Positions 1-6,212 of a stretch of 14,184 nucleotides of DNA are shown piece after piece. Both the position numbers and the translations under genes were made by a program. The DNA comes from Clostridium sp. UBA5530. Its GTDB lineage: Bacteria; Bacillota; Clostridia; Clostridiales; Clostridiaceae. The notes below the pieces were generated by a model. It saw only the letters and a program-made list of their open reading frames with translations, did no database searches and had not been told where the DNA came from. Positions within the stretch are counted from its first letter, which is position 1. Every line of letters begins with the position of its first letter. Location: positions 55,672 through 69,855 of the forward strand of contig DINW01000094.1 of the NCBI GenBank assembly GCA_002423705.1, read 5' to 3'.

Positions 1-1
1 T

Positions 2-127
2 GAAAAAGAAGGAACCCTTATAACAGAAATAGATTTAACTAAGATAAAAAAAGTAAGACATGAACTTCCCCTTCTCAAAAATAGAAGGAAAGATATATAC
101 GAAGTTGTAAAAGTAGATAAAAAATAA
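2..127 (+). CDS. C-terminal end of a nitrilase-family carbon-nitrogen hydrolase (partial)
   Basis: Only the last 41 residues are inside the window; the gene begins upstream. The frame starting at base 2 reads to a TAA at 125-127. The tail contains 'EIDLTKIKKVRHELPLLKNRRKDIY', whose pattern (a bulky strand, then V-R-x-x-x-P-x-x-x-x-R-R-x-D-x-Y) is the characteristic C-terminus of nitrilase-superfamily amidases such as omega-amidase and other carbon-nitrogen hydrolases. The catalytic Glu-Lys-Cys triad lies upstream and cannot be seen, so substrate is unknown. A strong terminator follows within about 10 bases, so this gene ends its transcription unit here. Confidence 0.8.
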   Translation, partial: EKEGTLITEIDLTKIKKVRHELPLLKNRRKDIYEVVKVDKK

Positions 128-134
128 CAATAAG

Positions 135-168
135 AAAGTAATTTGTTTTTATACAGATTACTTTTTTT
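135..168 (+). terminator. Intrinsic terminator after the nitrilase-like gene
   Basis: A 12-bp stem pairs 135-146 with 153-164 (one G-U pair), with a 6-base loop, and the 3' arm runs into seven consecutive T residues (162-168). It lies eight bases after the stop codon of the upstream gene and separates it from the next promoter. Confidence 0.85.
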
Positions 169-187
169 ATATAGAAAAATTAATCTA

Positions 188-216
188 TTGACAGGCTAAT
201 AATCATTAGCTATAAT
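188..216 (+). promoter_or_regulatory. Consensus sigma-A promoter for the membrane protein-TetR-flavodoxin operon
   Basis: A perfect -35 box TTGACA (188-193) and a perfect -10 box TATAAT (211-216) are separated by exactly 17 bases. Transcription should start near 223, inside the second operator. A promoter this strong placed between two palindromes suggests a normally repressed, inducible unit. Confidence 0.9.
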
Positions 217-235
217 TAAGCTAATGATTATTAGC
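195..235 (+). promoter_or_regulatory. Twin operator palindromes, probable TetR binding sites
   Basis: Two 16-bp imperfect palindromes, GCTAATAATCATTAGC (195-210) and GCTAATGATTATTAGC (220-235), share half-sites GCTAAT/ATTAGC and are exact reverse complements of each other. The first fills the promoter spacer and the second covers the expected transcription start. Occupation of either would block RNA polymerase. The third-listed gene of the unit encodes a TetR-family repressor, the obvious candidate ligand; that assignment is inferred from position and family habit. Confidence 0.8.
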
Positions 236-250
236 TTGGGAGGTAAAGTT

Positions 251-667
251 ATGAAAACTTTATTTTTAAACGGAAAATGGACAATTCTCTCTACAATTTT
301 TGTAGTATTAGTTTTGGCATATATCACAGTGGTTATGATAAAAAATAAGAAAGTTACAAATTGGGGTATACACATAATCGTTATCACTTTTGGTGCCTTG
401 TATCTATGTTATTTAGCAGCTACTAGAGATGGATATGTTGAATCTGTACAAAATATAATTGATGGAACTACACAGATTGGAGTGTTTGCAGTAAACAGTA
501 TACAGTCCTACTTAGCAGCTATAGGTGGAATAGCAATTATTTTAATAGCAATAGTTTCAATATTTATTAAAAAACAAAAGTATGGTAAAAGAATATTTTC
601 AATTTTATCCCTTATTATTATTTTTAAGATATTTTTAATTGAGATATCAAGAATTATTTTGTTATAG
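251..667 (+). CDS. Unknown four-helix membrane protein, first gene of a TetR-controlled operon
   Basis: This 138-residue protein is not recognised. It has about four hydrophobic segments: roughly residues 9-29, 36-56, 83-103 and 113-135. A soluble-looking stretch rich in polar residues lies between the second and third ('RDGYVESVQNIIDGTTQ'). An upstream in-frame ATG at 224 lies inside the operator and lacks a ribosome binding site. The ATG at 251 follows GGGAGGT at 238-244 with normal spacing, so I start there. The gene is followed 11 bases later by the TetR gene, indicating one operon. Being first behind a tightly controlled promoter, it may be the effector of the response, for example in membrane stress or small-molecule export, but nothing in the sequence shows the function. 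Confidence 0.75.
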   Translation: MKTLFLNGKWTILSTIFVVLVLAYITVVMIKNKKVTNWGIHIIVITFGALYLCYLAATRDGYVESVQNIIDGTTQIGVFAVNSIQSYLAAIGGIAIILIAIVSIFIKKQKYGKRIFSILSLIIIFKIFLIEISRIILL

Positions 668-678
668 GAGAGGTTAAT

Positions 679-1311
679 ATGGAGAAGAAACATACAAAGG
701 AAATTATTTTGGAAAAAGCATTAGAACTCTTTTCTAATAATGGCTATGAGGCAGTTACAGTTGCAGATATTGCTGAGGCGGTAGGTATTAAAGCCCCATC
801 ATTATATAAGCACTATAAAAGTAAGCAAGAGATTTTCAATTCTTTAGTTACAATGATGGATGATAGGTATGAAATTTTTTCTGAGACCATGGGCATTGAA
901 GAAAAGAATCCGGTGATGGCAGCAGATAAATATATTTATACTCACACAGAAGAGTTAATTAATATAGGAACTGGTATATTTCTTTACTTTTTGCATGATG
1001 AATATGCACCTAAATTTTATAAAATTATGACGGTGGAACAATTTAAAAATAATAGTATCTCTAAATTATATGTGAAACAAAATATTGATTCACCCTTAAA
1101 CTTTCAGAAAAAAATTTTTCAACAATTTATTGCTCAAGGTAAATTTAAAAATATAGATCCAATGATAGCTGCATTACATTTTTACTCTCCTATATTTTTA
1201 TTAATAAATCTATGTTATAACTATCCAGAACGTGAAGAAGAATCTTTAGAGTTGGTTAAAAAGAATATTATTCAATTTGTAGAGCTATATGAGAGGGGAG
1301 ACAATAAATGA
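679..1311 (+). CDS. TetR/AcrR-family transcriptional regulator
   Basis: A 210-residue protein of the usual TetR length. The N-terminal DNA-binding domain occupies about residues 6-52, with a helix-turn-helix at about 27-47 in the classic form 'VTVADIAEAVGIKAPSLYKHYKSKQEIF'. The remainder is an all-helical ligand/dimer domain that I cannot assign to an inducer. It has its own ribosome binding site (AGGAGAGG just before the ATG). Its TGA overlaps the ATG of the flavodoxin gene by four bases (ATGA), so the two are translationally coupled. It most likely represses its own operon through the twin palindromes at 195-235. Confidence 0.93.
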   Translation: MEKKHTKEIILEKALELFSNNGYEAVTVADIAEAVGIKAPSLYKHYKSKQEIFNSLVTMMDDRYEIFSETMGIEEKNPVMAADKYIYTHTEELINIGTGIFLYFLHDEYAPKFYKIMTVEQFKNNSISKLYVKQNIDSPLNFQKKIFQQFIAQGKFKNIDPMIAALHFYSPIFLLINLCYNYPEREEESLELVKKNIIQFVELYERGDNK

Positions 1312-1799
1312 ATACATTGATTATTTATGCTAGTAGGTATGGATGTACTAGGGATTGCAGTGAATACCTTAAAAATCATTTAGATGGAGAAGTCACTTTG
1401 ATATCAATAGAAGAAAAAATACCTAATATAAATAAATTTGATAATATCATTATTGGTGGGTCAGTATACATGGGAAAAATTCAAAGAAGTGTCCTTTCAT
1501 TTTGTAAAAGAAACAGAGATATATTGATGAAAAAAAGTACTGGTTTCTTTATTTGTTGCTATACACCTAAGGAAACTGATAAATTTATAGAAAAGTTTTT
1601 TGAAAGAGATATACTGAATCATGCTAGATGCATAGCTATTTTCGGTGGAGAAATGAGATATGAAAAAATGAACATATTATACAGAAAACTATTCTCTTCA
1701 CTAAATAGGATTGAAGACTATAGAAAAAATTTTCAAGAACCTAAAATAGATTATGATGAAATAGACAGCTTCGCTAAGATTATGAATCTTAGCGATTAA
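1308..1799 (+). CDS. Flavodoxin-domain protein (HemG/flavodoxin_5-like)
   Basis: A 163-residue protein with a flavodoxin fold. It has an N-terminal strand followed by a phosphate-binding loop for FMN, 'YASRYGCTRD' (residues 7-16), and a second flavin-contact loop 'IIGGSVYMGKI' near residues 48-58. The layout matches the flavodoxin-type proteins related to menaquinone-dependent protoporphyrinogen oxidase HemG, although haem synthesis is not implied: such proteins are common in clostridia without that pathway. It should be a cytoplasmic FMN-dependent electron carrier or reductase. It overlaps the TetR gene by four bases and is the last gene of the operon. A perfect 11-bp inverted repeat lies over its last codons (1771-1795). 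Confidence 0.88.
   Translation: MNTLIIYASRYGCTRDCSEYLKNHLDGEVTLISIEEKIPNINKFDNIIIGGSVYMGKIQRSVLSFCKRNRDILMKKSTGFFICCYTPKETDKFIEKFFERDILNHARCIAIFGGEMRYEKMNILYRKLFSSLNRIEDYRKNFQEPKIDYDEIDSFAKIMNLSD
1771..1795. repeat. Perfect 11-bp inverted repeat at the 3' end of the flavodoxin gene
   Basis: TCGCTAAGATT (1771-1781) and AATCTTAGCGA (1785-1795) pair perfectly around an ATG triplet. The repeat lies inside the last codons of the flavodoxin gene, just before its TAA at 1797-1799. There is no T-run after it, so it is a poor intrinsic terminator. Its half-site GCTAAG resembles the GCTAAT half-site of the operon's operators, so it may be an auxiliary operator or an mRNA-stabilising hairpin. Confidence 0.6.
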
Positions 1800-1830
1800 T
1801 CGCTGTTTATTGTATATAATCCATAGAAAT

Positions 1831-1850
1831 AAAACTATAATTATAGTTTT
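1831..1850. terminator. Possible bidirectional terminator between convergent genes
   Basis: AAAACTATAATTATAGTTTT is a perfect 20-base palindrome located between the convergent flavodoxin and ArsR genes; it includes the ArsR stop codon. A hairpin of about 8 bp would end in T residues on either strand. The stem is weak because it is almost all A/T, so confidence is modest. Confidence 0.4.
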
Positions 1851-2386
1851 GTATATATGCCACCCTCTCTCTTCAATAGTTTTTCTTCCACCAATCCTCG
1901 GCGAAGGGTGCAAAAATCGTCATTAAAATCGGCGATTATTATATTTACTTCTCTTTCTGTATACTGCTTATTTTCTTCAAAGGCTTCACTTATCTTTTCT
2001 AGAACTATTCTTTTCTTTTTCCGCTGTACTGGTATGGACATAAGCTTACCATATTTAAAAAATGACTCTATAACTTTATTCTTATAATCCTGCTCTTTAG
2101 CATCAATCATATCCTTTTGATAATCACTTAAAGTCAATAAATCTTTCAAATTTAAATTCAGCATTTCTTCTTTTAAACTATAAACCACATAATATTGGTC
2201 TTTCTTAGAAGAAATAAGTCCTGCATCTTCTAGTTTTTTTAGATGAAATGATACTGTTGATGGTGCTAAATCTAAGGTTTCAGCTAAAAGTTCAACATAC
2301 ATAGGTCCCTTAAAAAGGCAATTTACTATTCTTAATCTAGATTTATCTGATAAGCTTTTAAATAAAAGTATTACTTTATCATCCAT
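1841..2386 (-). CDS. ArsR-family HTH regulator with C-terminal DUF2087 domain
   Basis: A 181-residue two-domain protein. Residues 5-75 form an ArsR-type winged helix: 'LSDKSRLRIVNCL' is followed by the recognition region 'LAPSTVSFHLKKLEDAGLI' and a beta-wing ending in 'YYVVYSL'. Residues about 120-181 match the DUF2087 pattern: basic 'RKKKRIVLEKI', then 'YTEREVNIII', 'FCTLRRGLVEEKLLKREGG'. There is no obvious cysteine cluster for metal sensing, so the ligand is unknown. The ATG at 2386 follows AAGGATG. It lies 14 bases downstream of the small unknown gene 2401-2769, which indicates an operon. Confidence 0.9.
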   Translation of the reverse strand: MDDKVILLFKSLSDKSRLRIVNCLFKGPMYVELLAETLDLAPSTVSFHLKKLEDAGLISSKKDQYYVVYSLKEEMLNLNLKDLLTLSDYQKDMIDAKEQDYKNKVIESFFKYGKLMSIPVQRKKKRIVLEKISEAFEENKQYTEREVNIIIADFNDDFCTLRRGLVEEKLLKREGGIYTKL

Positions 2387-2400
2387 TTTCGCACATCCTT

Positions 2401-2769
2401 TTAAGTTAGTTTTTCATAAAGGCTTATAAATTCAGTTTTTATGGATTCCATAGTGCTTAATTTTAAGTCCTCGATTATTATAGTTTCTTTATCTCCAAAT
2501 TTTTCAGCTTTTTCTTTATTTGCATACCATGATTTTGGAATCTTTTCAAAAAAGCTTAGGTATTTTACATTGAACTTCTCAATATCATCACTATAGCTTA
2601 TTTTCACCATATCATAATAAATATTAACAACATTCAACTTTATTTTTGTAAGATTCATTTCGTCACGTAAATCTTCTTTTTTTAGTATCTCAATTTCATC
2701 CTGCAAATTTTGTCTTAAGTTTGAAAGGTAATCATAAATTTTTTCTTTTAAAACTAAACTTGTTTCCAT
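2401..2769 (-). CDS. Small helical protein of unknown function, operon partner of ArsR-DUF2087
   Basis: A 122-residue soluble protein that I do not recognise. It is strongly charged and likely all-helical (long stretches such as 'LKEKIYDYLSNLRQNLQDEIEILKKEDLRDEMNLTKIKL'), with no signal peptide or membrane segment. It has a conserved-looking centre, 'YLSFFEKIPKSWYANKEKAEKFG'. The start is uncertain: the ATG at 2769 has no good ribosome binding site close by, whereas a GGGGG run sits about 50 bases upstream (2820-2824) without an in-frame ATG, GTG or TTG at proper spacing. It precedes the ArsR gene by 14 bases, so the pair is probably co-transcribed and co-regulated. Confidence 0.7.
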   Translation of the reverse strand: METSLVLKEKIYDYLSNLRQNLQDEIEILKKEDLRDEMNLTKIKLNVVNIYYDMVKISYSDDIEKFNVKYLSFFEKIPKSWYANKEKAEKFGDKETIIIEDLKLSTMESIKTEFISLYEKLT

Positions 2770-2776
2770 AATATAT

Positions 2777-2814
2777 TCTAGTGAAAAATAAAATGCTTTC
2801 AGTATTCCACTAGA
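2777..2814. repeat. Inverted repeat in the leader of the ArsR operon
   Basis: TCTAGTG (2777-2783) and CACTAGA (2808-2814) form a 7-bp inverted repeat with a 24-base loop. It lies between a GGGGG run and the ATG of the small unknown gene. It could be an operator or a leader hairpin; chance is not excluded. Confidence 0.3.
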
Positions 2815-2850
2815 GCTATCCCCCTTTTATTTCAACTATTTTGTAAATCT

Positions 2851-2879
2851 AATATAACATAATAATAACTCTTATTCAA
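2851..2879 (-). promoter_or_regulatory. Promoter of the small-protein-ArsR operon
   Basis: On the minus strand, -35 TTGAAT (2874-2879) and -10 TATATT (2851-2856) are separated by 17 bases. It is divergent from the aminopeptidase promoter about 50 bases away, so a regulator bound between them could affect both units. Confidence 0.65.
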
Positions 2880-2929
2880 TACATGTAGATATGTAAAATA
2901 AAATTTATTTTTATAAATATAGAAACATA

Positions 2930-2958
2930 TTGACAAATTTAATTTTGCGTAATACAAT
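2930..2958 (+). promoter_or_regulatory. Promoter of the M29-like aminopeptidase gene
   Basis: A perfect -35 TTGACA (2930-2935), a 17-base spacer and -10 TACAAT (2953-2958). The gene then has a strong ribosome binding site AAAGGGGG ending at 2990, seven bases before the ATG. Confidence 0.8.
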
Positions 2959-2997
2959 TTCTCTTGAGAACAATGGAAATAAAAAGGGGGACTAAAA

Positions 2998-4029
2998 ATG
3001 AATTTTAAAAACTATATAACCAATATTGTGGATGGATTTCCAATAGAAAAGGGAAAGTCCATATTGCTACAATTCTGGGGAGAGAATTGTGACTTAGATA
3101 TATTGAATCAATTTTCTTTAGACATAGGGAAAAAAGGAGGAATACCTATTGGAGTTCAGTATTCAAGGGAATTTTTAAAACACTATTTCACCAATAGTGC
3201 ACAAGAAGCTTTAAGTTTTCCACAGGAATGTATAGATTTATTGAAAAGTTTTTATATGGTTGTGGATATTTTTATGTATTCTCCAAGACCTCATGAAGAC
3301 TTCCCTACAAATAAAATGTCTGAATATAAAAAGTTTATGCAGAATATATTTGGAAGTATTTCTGGAGCTAAATACTATTTACAATTAAGGGTACCTACAG
3401 AAGAATTGGCACAAGAGGAAGGGATAGAATTTAAAATTTTTAATGAGGCAATATGCAATGGTCTAGATGTGAATATGAAGGAATTAAAGATAAGGGGAGA
3501 AAACCTCATTGATTCAATGAAGGATAAAACTAAGGTTAAGATAACAACTAAGGGTAATAGGGTATTAAATTTAGATTTACAAGATAGAAAGTGGATTAAT
3601 GATAGTGGAGATGGAGATATCCCAGCAGGAGAAGTCTATATAGCTCCTGTAGAAAAAGCGGGAAATGGAGAAATACTTATAGACAAGATTCACCTTGAAG
3701 GTAAGCAGTATACTGATGTTATATGTAGATTTGAGGAAGGGATTTTAGTGGAAAGTTCATGTAACCAGCTGATGGATTTTGTAAAAAGATTTCCTAATGG
3801 AGATAAACTAAGTGAATTAGGTATAGGGACTAATCCTAAGGTAACAGACTGCATAGGATATAGTGCTTTAGATGAAAAGGCATTAGGCACTGCTCATATA
3901 GCCCTAGGAATGAACGCTATGTTTGGAGGGAATATAGAATCACCACTACATTTTGATATGATATTCAAACCACAGAAATTAGAGGTAGATGATATAGATA
4001 TAACAAAATTCATGGATGATATTTATTAA
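2998..4029 (+). CDS. M29-like metallopeptidase (leucyl aminopeptidase/aminopeptidase T type)
   Basis: A 343-residue cytoplasmic protein of the thermophilic-metalloprotease (M29, AmpS/AmpT) superfamily. Diagnostic segments are 'GDIPAGEVYIAPVE' (residues 206-219), 'ELGIGTNPKV' (273-282), 'EKALGTAHIALG' (293-304) and 'HFD' (318-320). By analogy with M29 enzymes the two-metal site would use E212, E273, H300, H318 and D320. The family usually has about 400 residues and a catalytic Tyr seven positions after the equivalent of H300; here that position is Ala307, and the gap to the next His is shortened to 18 residues. It may therefore belong to a shorter divergent subfamily whose activity is uncertain. 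The gene stands alone between its own promoter and terminator. Confidence 0.85.
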   Translation: MNFKNYITNIVDGFPIEKGKSILLQFWGENCDLDILNQFSLDIGKKGGIPIGVQYSREFLKHYFTNSAQEALSFPQECIDLLKSFYMVVDIFMYSPRPHEDFPTNKMSEYKKFMQNIFGSISGAKYYLQLRVPTEELAQEEGIEFKIFNEAICNGLDVNMKELKIRGENLIDSMKDKTKVKITTKGNRVLNLDLQDRKWINDSGDGDIPAGEVYIAPVEKAGNGEILIDKIHLEGKQYTDVICRFEEGILVESSCNQLMDFVKRFPNGDKLSELGIGTNPKVTDCIGYSALDEKALGTAHIALGMNAMFGGNIESPLHFDMIFKPQKLEVDDIDITKFMDDIY

Positions 4030-4072
4030 AGAAATTTTAGATGCTTTTATCTATTTCTTACTCTTTTCTAAG

Positions 4073-4127
4073 AAAGTGTTGATAAGATATATGGACATGT
4101 TATCTATATATTTATCAACACTTTTTT
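4073..4127 (+). terminator. Intrinsic terminator of the aminopeptidase gene
   Basis: A 13-bp perfect stem pairs 4073-4085 with 4112-4124, and six T residues (4122-4127) close the 3' side. The 26-base loop can fold further (AGATA with TATCT). A second small hairpin (4054-4060 with 4069-4075) overlaps the left arm by three bases, so the two may compete. Confidence 0.85.
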
Positions 4128-4136
4128 AATAGACCC

Positions 4137-4153
4137 TGTTTAAGAAAAGTATT
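4137..4153 (+). repeat. Left copy of a 17-bp inverted repeat flanking the NUDIX gene
   Basis: TGTTTAAGAAAAGTATT here matches, in opposite orientation and with one mismatch, the sequence at 4899-4915. The pair encloses the NUDIX gene and its promoter (about 780 bases end to end). It may be coincidence in AT-rich DNA or a remnant of a small mobile or recombined segment. Confidence 0.4.
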
Positions 4154-4194
4154 AAAGTTGTACATTTTTGATATTAAGGTTTAATTATACAGAC

Positions 4195-4224
4195 TTGTTG
4201 ATAAATGTTTTTATATTGTATAAT
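4195..4224 (+). promoter_or_regulatory. Probable promoter of the NUDIX hydrolase gene
   Basis: -35 TTGTTG (4195-4200) and -10 TATAAT (4219-4224) have an 18-base spacer; an overlapping alternative is TTGATA (4198-4203) with TAATAT (4221-4226) at 17 bases. A good ribosome binding site, AAGGAAGGTGA (4264-4274), precedes the ATG at 4283. Confidence 0.6.
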
Positions 4225-4282
4225 ATAAAAAGACAAAAGTAATTTTTAAAAATCATTTATTATAAGGAAGGTGAGATAAATT

Positions 4283-4840
4283 ATGAATTGGATTAACTCA
4301 ATAAAGGAATATATTCCTTATAATGATCAAGAGAAAAAGGATAAAGAAATAGTAATGAAATCCTTGGATATGTTTGATGATGTTCTGTCAAGAGACAATG
4401 AGATTATTCATGTAACCAGTTCTGCATTTGTGATAAATAAAAACAAGAATAAAGTTTTAATGGTGCATCATAATTTATTTAATTCTTGGTCATGGACACG
4501 AGGACATGCTGATGGGGAAGAAGACTTATTGCTTGTGGCAACAAAAGAAGTAAAAGAAGAAACAGGGATTAAAAACATTTATCCAATAAATAAAAACATT
4601 TCCTCTTTAGATGTATTGCCAGTGTTTGGCCATGAAAGAAAAGGAAAATATGTTCCATCACATTTACATATATCAGTTGCATATCTATTTATGGGGGATG
4701 AAAAGGAACCACTTGTTGTCCAAGTTGATGAAAATAGTGGAGTTAAATGGGTACCCCTAGAGGAAATAGATATATATTCTAATGAATCTCACATGAAGAA
4801 AATATACGCTAAAATAATATCTAAAGCCAAATTGCTATAG
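4283..4840 (+). CDS. NUDIX hydrolase
   Basis: A 185-residue cytoplasmic protein. Residues 74-96 give a full Nudix box: G74, E80, K88-E89, V90, E92-E93, G95 and I96, matching GX5EX7REUXEEXGU except that the usual Arg is Lys88. The glutamates coordinate divalent metal for hydrolysis of a nucleoside diphosphate linked to another moiety. The N-terminal 40 residues ('YIPYNDQEKKDKEIVMKSLDMFDDVLSRDNEIIHVTSSAFV') resemble the lead-in of general NUDIX proteins in Firmicutes rather than MutT itself. Substrate cannot be predicted. It is a single-gene unit with its own promoter, and a long hairpin follows the stop codon. Confidence 0.92.
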   Translation: MNWINSIKEYIPYNDQEKKDKEIVMKSLDMFDDVLSRDNEIIHVTSSAFVINKNKNKVLMVHHNLFNSWSWTRGHADGEEDLLLVATKEVKEETGIKNIYPINKNISSLDVLPVFGHERKGKYVPSHLHISVAYLFMGDEKEPLVVQVDENSGVKWVPLEEIDIYSNESHMKKIYAKIISKAKLL

Positions 4841-4846
4841 CTAGAT

Positions 4847-4892
4847 ATGACTATTAAATGGAAGTTACATATGGATTCCATTTAATAGTCAT
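4847..4892. terminator. Long perfect hairpin between convergent NUDIX and GNAT genes
   Basis: A 17-bp perfect stem pairs 4847-4863 with 4876-4892 around a 12-base loop. It lies seven bases after the NUDIX stop codon and 30 bases past the stop of the convergent GNAT gene. No T-run follows on either strand, so it may act as a weak bidirectional terminator or protect mRNA 3' ends. Confidence 0.5.
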
Positions 4893-4898
4893 TATATC

Positions 4899-4915
4899 AA
4901 TACTATTCTTAAACA
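4899..4915 (-). repeat. Right copy of the 17-bp inverted repeat flanking the NUDIX gene
   Basis: AATACTATTCTTAAACA is the reverse complement, with one mismatch, of the sequence at 4137-4153. It lies just past the hairpin and before the convergent GNAT stop codon. Confidence 0.4.
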
Positions 4916-4922
4916 AGGCCAT

Positions 4923-5369
4923 TTAATCAGGTCTAGCTAATTTAAGAGCTTTTTCCATAATGTATCTAGAATCTTCAATAGTCTCTATTATTTTAAATCC
5001 CAATCTTTCATATAAGGCTATGGCCCTATTATTTGCTTTAAAAACATAAAAGAAAATTGGTAGGTTAGTTTCACACATACACTTATTTAATATTTCAGTG
5101 CCTATTCCCATATTTTGATATTGAGGAAAAACATATAGGTCATCAATTTCCATTTTACCATTAGAGTTGTAAAATCGATAATAGCCCGCCTTCTCTCCGC
5201 TTAGGATGATGCATGTATATTCTTCTACGTGGATTTCAATCTTTCTTTGTACCCAGGACAAGACCTCTTCATAATCAATGCTTTCTATATTTTCATATTG
5301 ATCAATAAGACATTTATTTAATCTAAAGATAGTATCAATATCGGTTTTATCGGCAGTTTTATAATTCAA
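4923..5369 (-). CDS. GNAT-family N-acetyltransferase
   Basis: A 148-residue protein with the GNAT fold. Motif A, 'LYVFPQYQNMGIGTEIL' (about residues 78-94), contains the acetyl-CoA pyrophosphate loop Q85-x-x-G88-x-G90. Motif B, 'NNRAIALYERLGF', is at about 113-125. The acceptor substrate is unknown. The start codon is TTG at 5367-5369: a stop codon lies 15 bases upstream in frame and no ATG is available nearby, while GGGGTGA (5382-5388) provides a ribosome binding site at slightly long spacing. It lies 36 bases downstream of the C26 peptidase gene and is probably transcribed with it. Confidence 0.88.
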   Translation of the reverse strand: MNYKTADKTDIDTIFRLNKCLIDQYENIESIDYEEVLSWVQRKIEIHVEEYTCIILSGEKAGYYRFYNSNGKMEIDDLYVFPQYQNMGIGTEILNKCMCETNLPIFFYVFKANNRAIALYERLGFKIIETIEDSRYIMEKALKLARPD

Positions 5370-5405
5370 ATAGATAAGAAATCACCCCAATCTAAATGTT
5401 AAGAG

Positions 5406-6128
5406 TTAAACAGAAGCTTTCTCTATAAATTTTTTAAATAGAGGTAGCATTGAATCACTATGGGACAAAAGCATTTCAGGATGCCATTGAACTCCTAAAA
5501 TAAAATTTCTATCTTTCATATGTACAGCTTCTACTACATCATCTTTAGCCTTGGCGATGATTTCAAGTCCTTGACCCAGTGAATCTATGCATTGATGATG
5601 AAAACTATTTATGTAAATTTCTTCTCCAAAAATTTCATCTAATAAGGAGTGCTTTTTCATGGATACCTTATGACATAGGTCATATCTTTTTCCATTTTGC
5701 ACGTGCTTATAAGTTGCTTGTGGGATTTCATCTAAATCTTGAAATAGGGTTCCACCTAAGGCCACATTTAAAACTTGCATACCTCTACAAATTCCTAAAA
5801 AAGCTTTGTCCTTTTTTAATATAGCCTTGCATAAAGTAATCTGATAATCGTCAAGACGTGAATTAGTTGAGCCTAAGTTCCTATGAGGTTCCTTATTATA
5901 ATATATAGGATTTATATCTGCACCTCCTGAGAATAAAAAGCCATGGCACATATCTATGTATTTATTTATAAGCTCAATATCATCTGTGGCTGGTAATATC
6001 ATTGGTATACCGCCAGCTTTTATTATGGCTTGTACATAATCATCATTTACATAAACTCTGTGCTCTCCTCCAAAGTTGCCGTCATCTAAAGGCATTAAAC
6101 TAGTAGTTATTCCTATAACCGGTTTCAT
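5406..6128 (-). CDS. Class I glutamine amidotransferase-like hydrolase, peptidase C26 family (gamma-glutamyl-GABA hydrolase type)
   Basis: A 240-residue protein of the normal length for the family. It starts 'MKPVIGITTS' and has 'FSGGADINPIYY' (66-77), the nucleophile elbow 'GICRGMQVLN' with Cys114, and 'GVQWHPEM' with His216 and Glu218. Together these give the Cys-His-Glu triad. The set is typical of gamma-glutamyl-gamma-aminobutyrate hydrolase (PuuD)-like enzymes, which cleave gamma-glutamyl amides. No other putrescine pathway gene is adjacent, so the natural gamma-glutamyl substrate is not established. An ideal ribosome binding site, AAGGAGGACA, precedes the ATG. GNAT follows 36 bases later. 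Confidence 0.92.
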   Translation of the reverse strand: MKPVIGITTSLMPLDDGNFGGEHRVYVNDDYVQAIIKAGGIPMILPATDDIELINKYIDMCHGFLFSGGADINPIYYNKEPHRNLGSTNSRLDDYQITLCKAILKKDKAFLGICRGMQVLNVALGGTLFQDLDEIPQATYKHVQNGKRYDLCHKVSMKKHSLLDEIFGEEIYINSFHHQCIDSLGQGLEIIAKAKDDVVEAVHMKDRNFILGVQWHPEMLLSHSDSMLPLFKKFIEKASV

Positions 6129-6168
6129 AAAATGTCCTCCTTAAGCTTTAAAAGTATATTTTTAATTT

Positions 6169-6203
6169 TACTATAAGAGACCCCAGAGGAATCTCTTATA
6201 GTA
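6169..6203 (-). terminator. Hairpin after the flavin-reductase-like gene
   Basis: A 12-bp perfect stem pairs 6169-6180 with 6192-6203 around an 11-base loop. It lies ten bases after the stop of the minus-strand flavin-reductase-like gene. On the minus strand it is followed by an A-rich rather than T-rich stretch, so termination may be partial and the C26 and GNAT genes may receive read-through. Confidence 0.45.
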
Positions 6204-6212
6204 TTAAATTAA

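Noticed and set aside
224..250. Upstream ATG for the first membrane protein
   Set aside because: It lies in the operator palindrome, right at the expected transcription start, without a ribosome binding site; the ATG at 251 has GGGAGGT at proper spacing.
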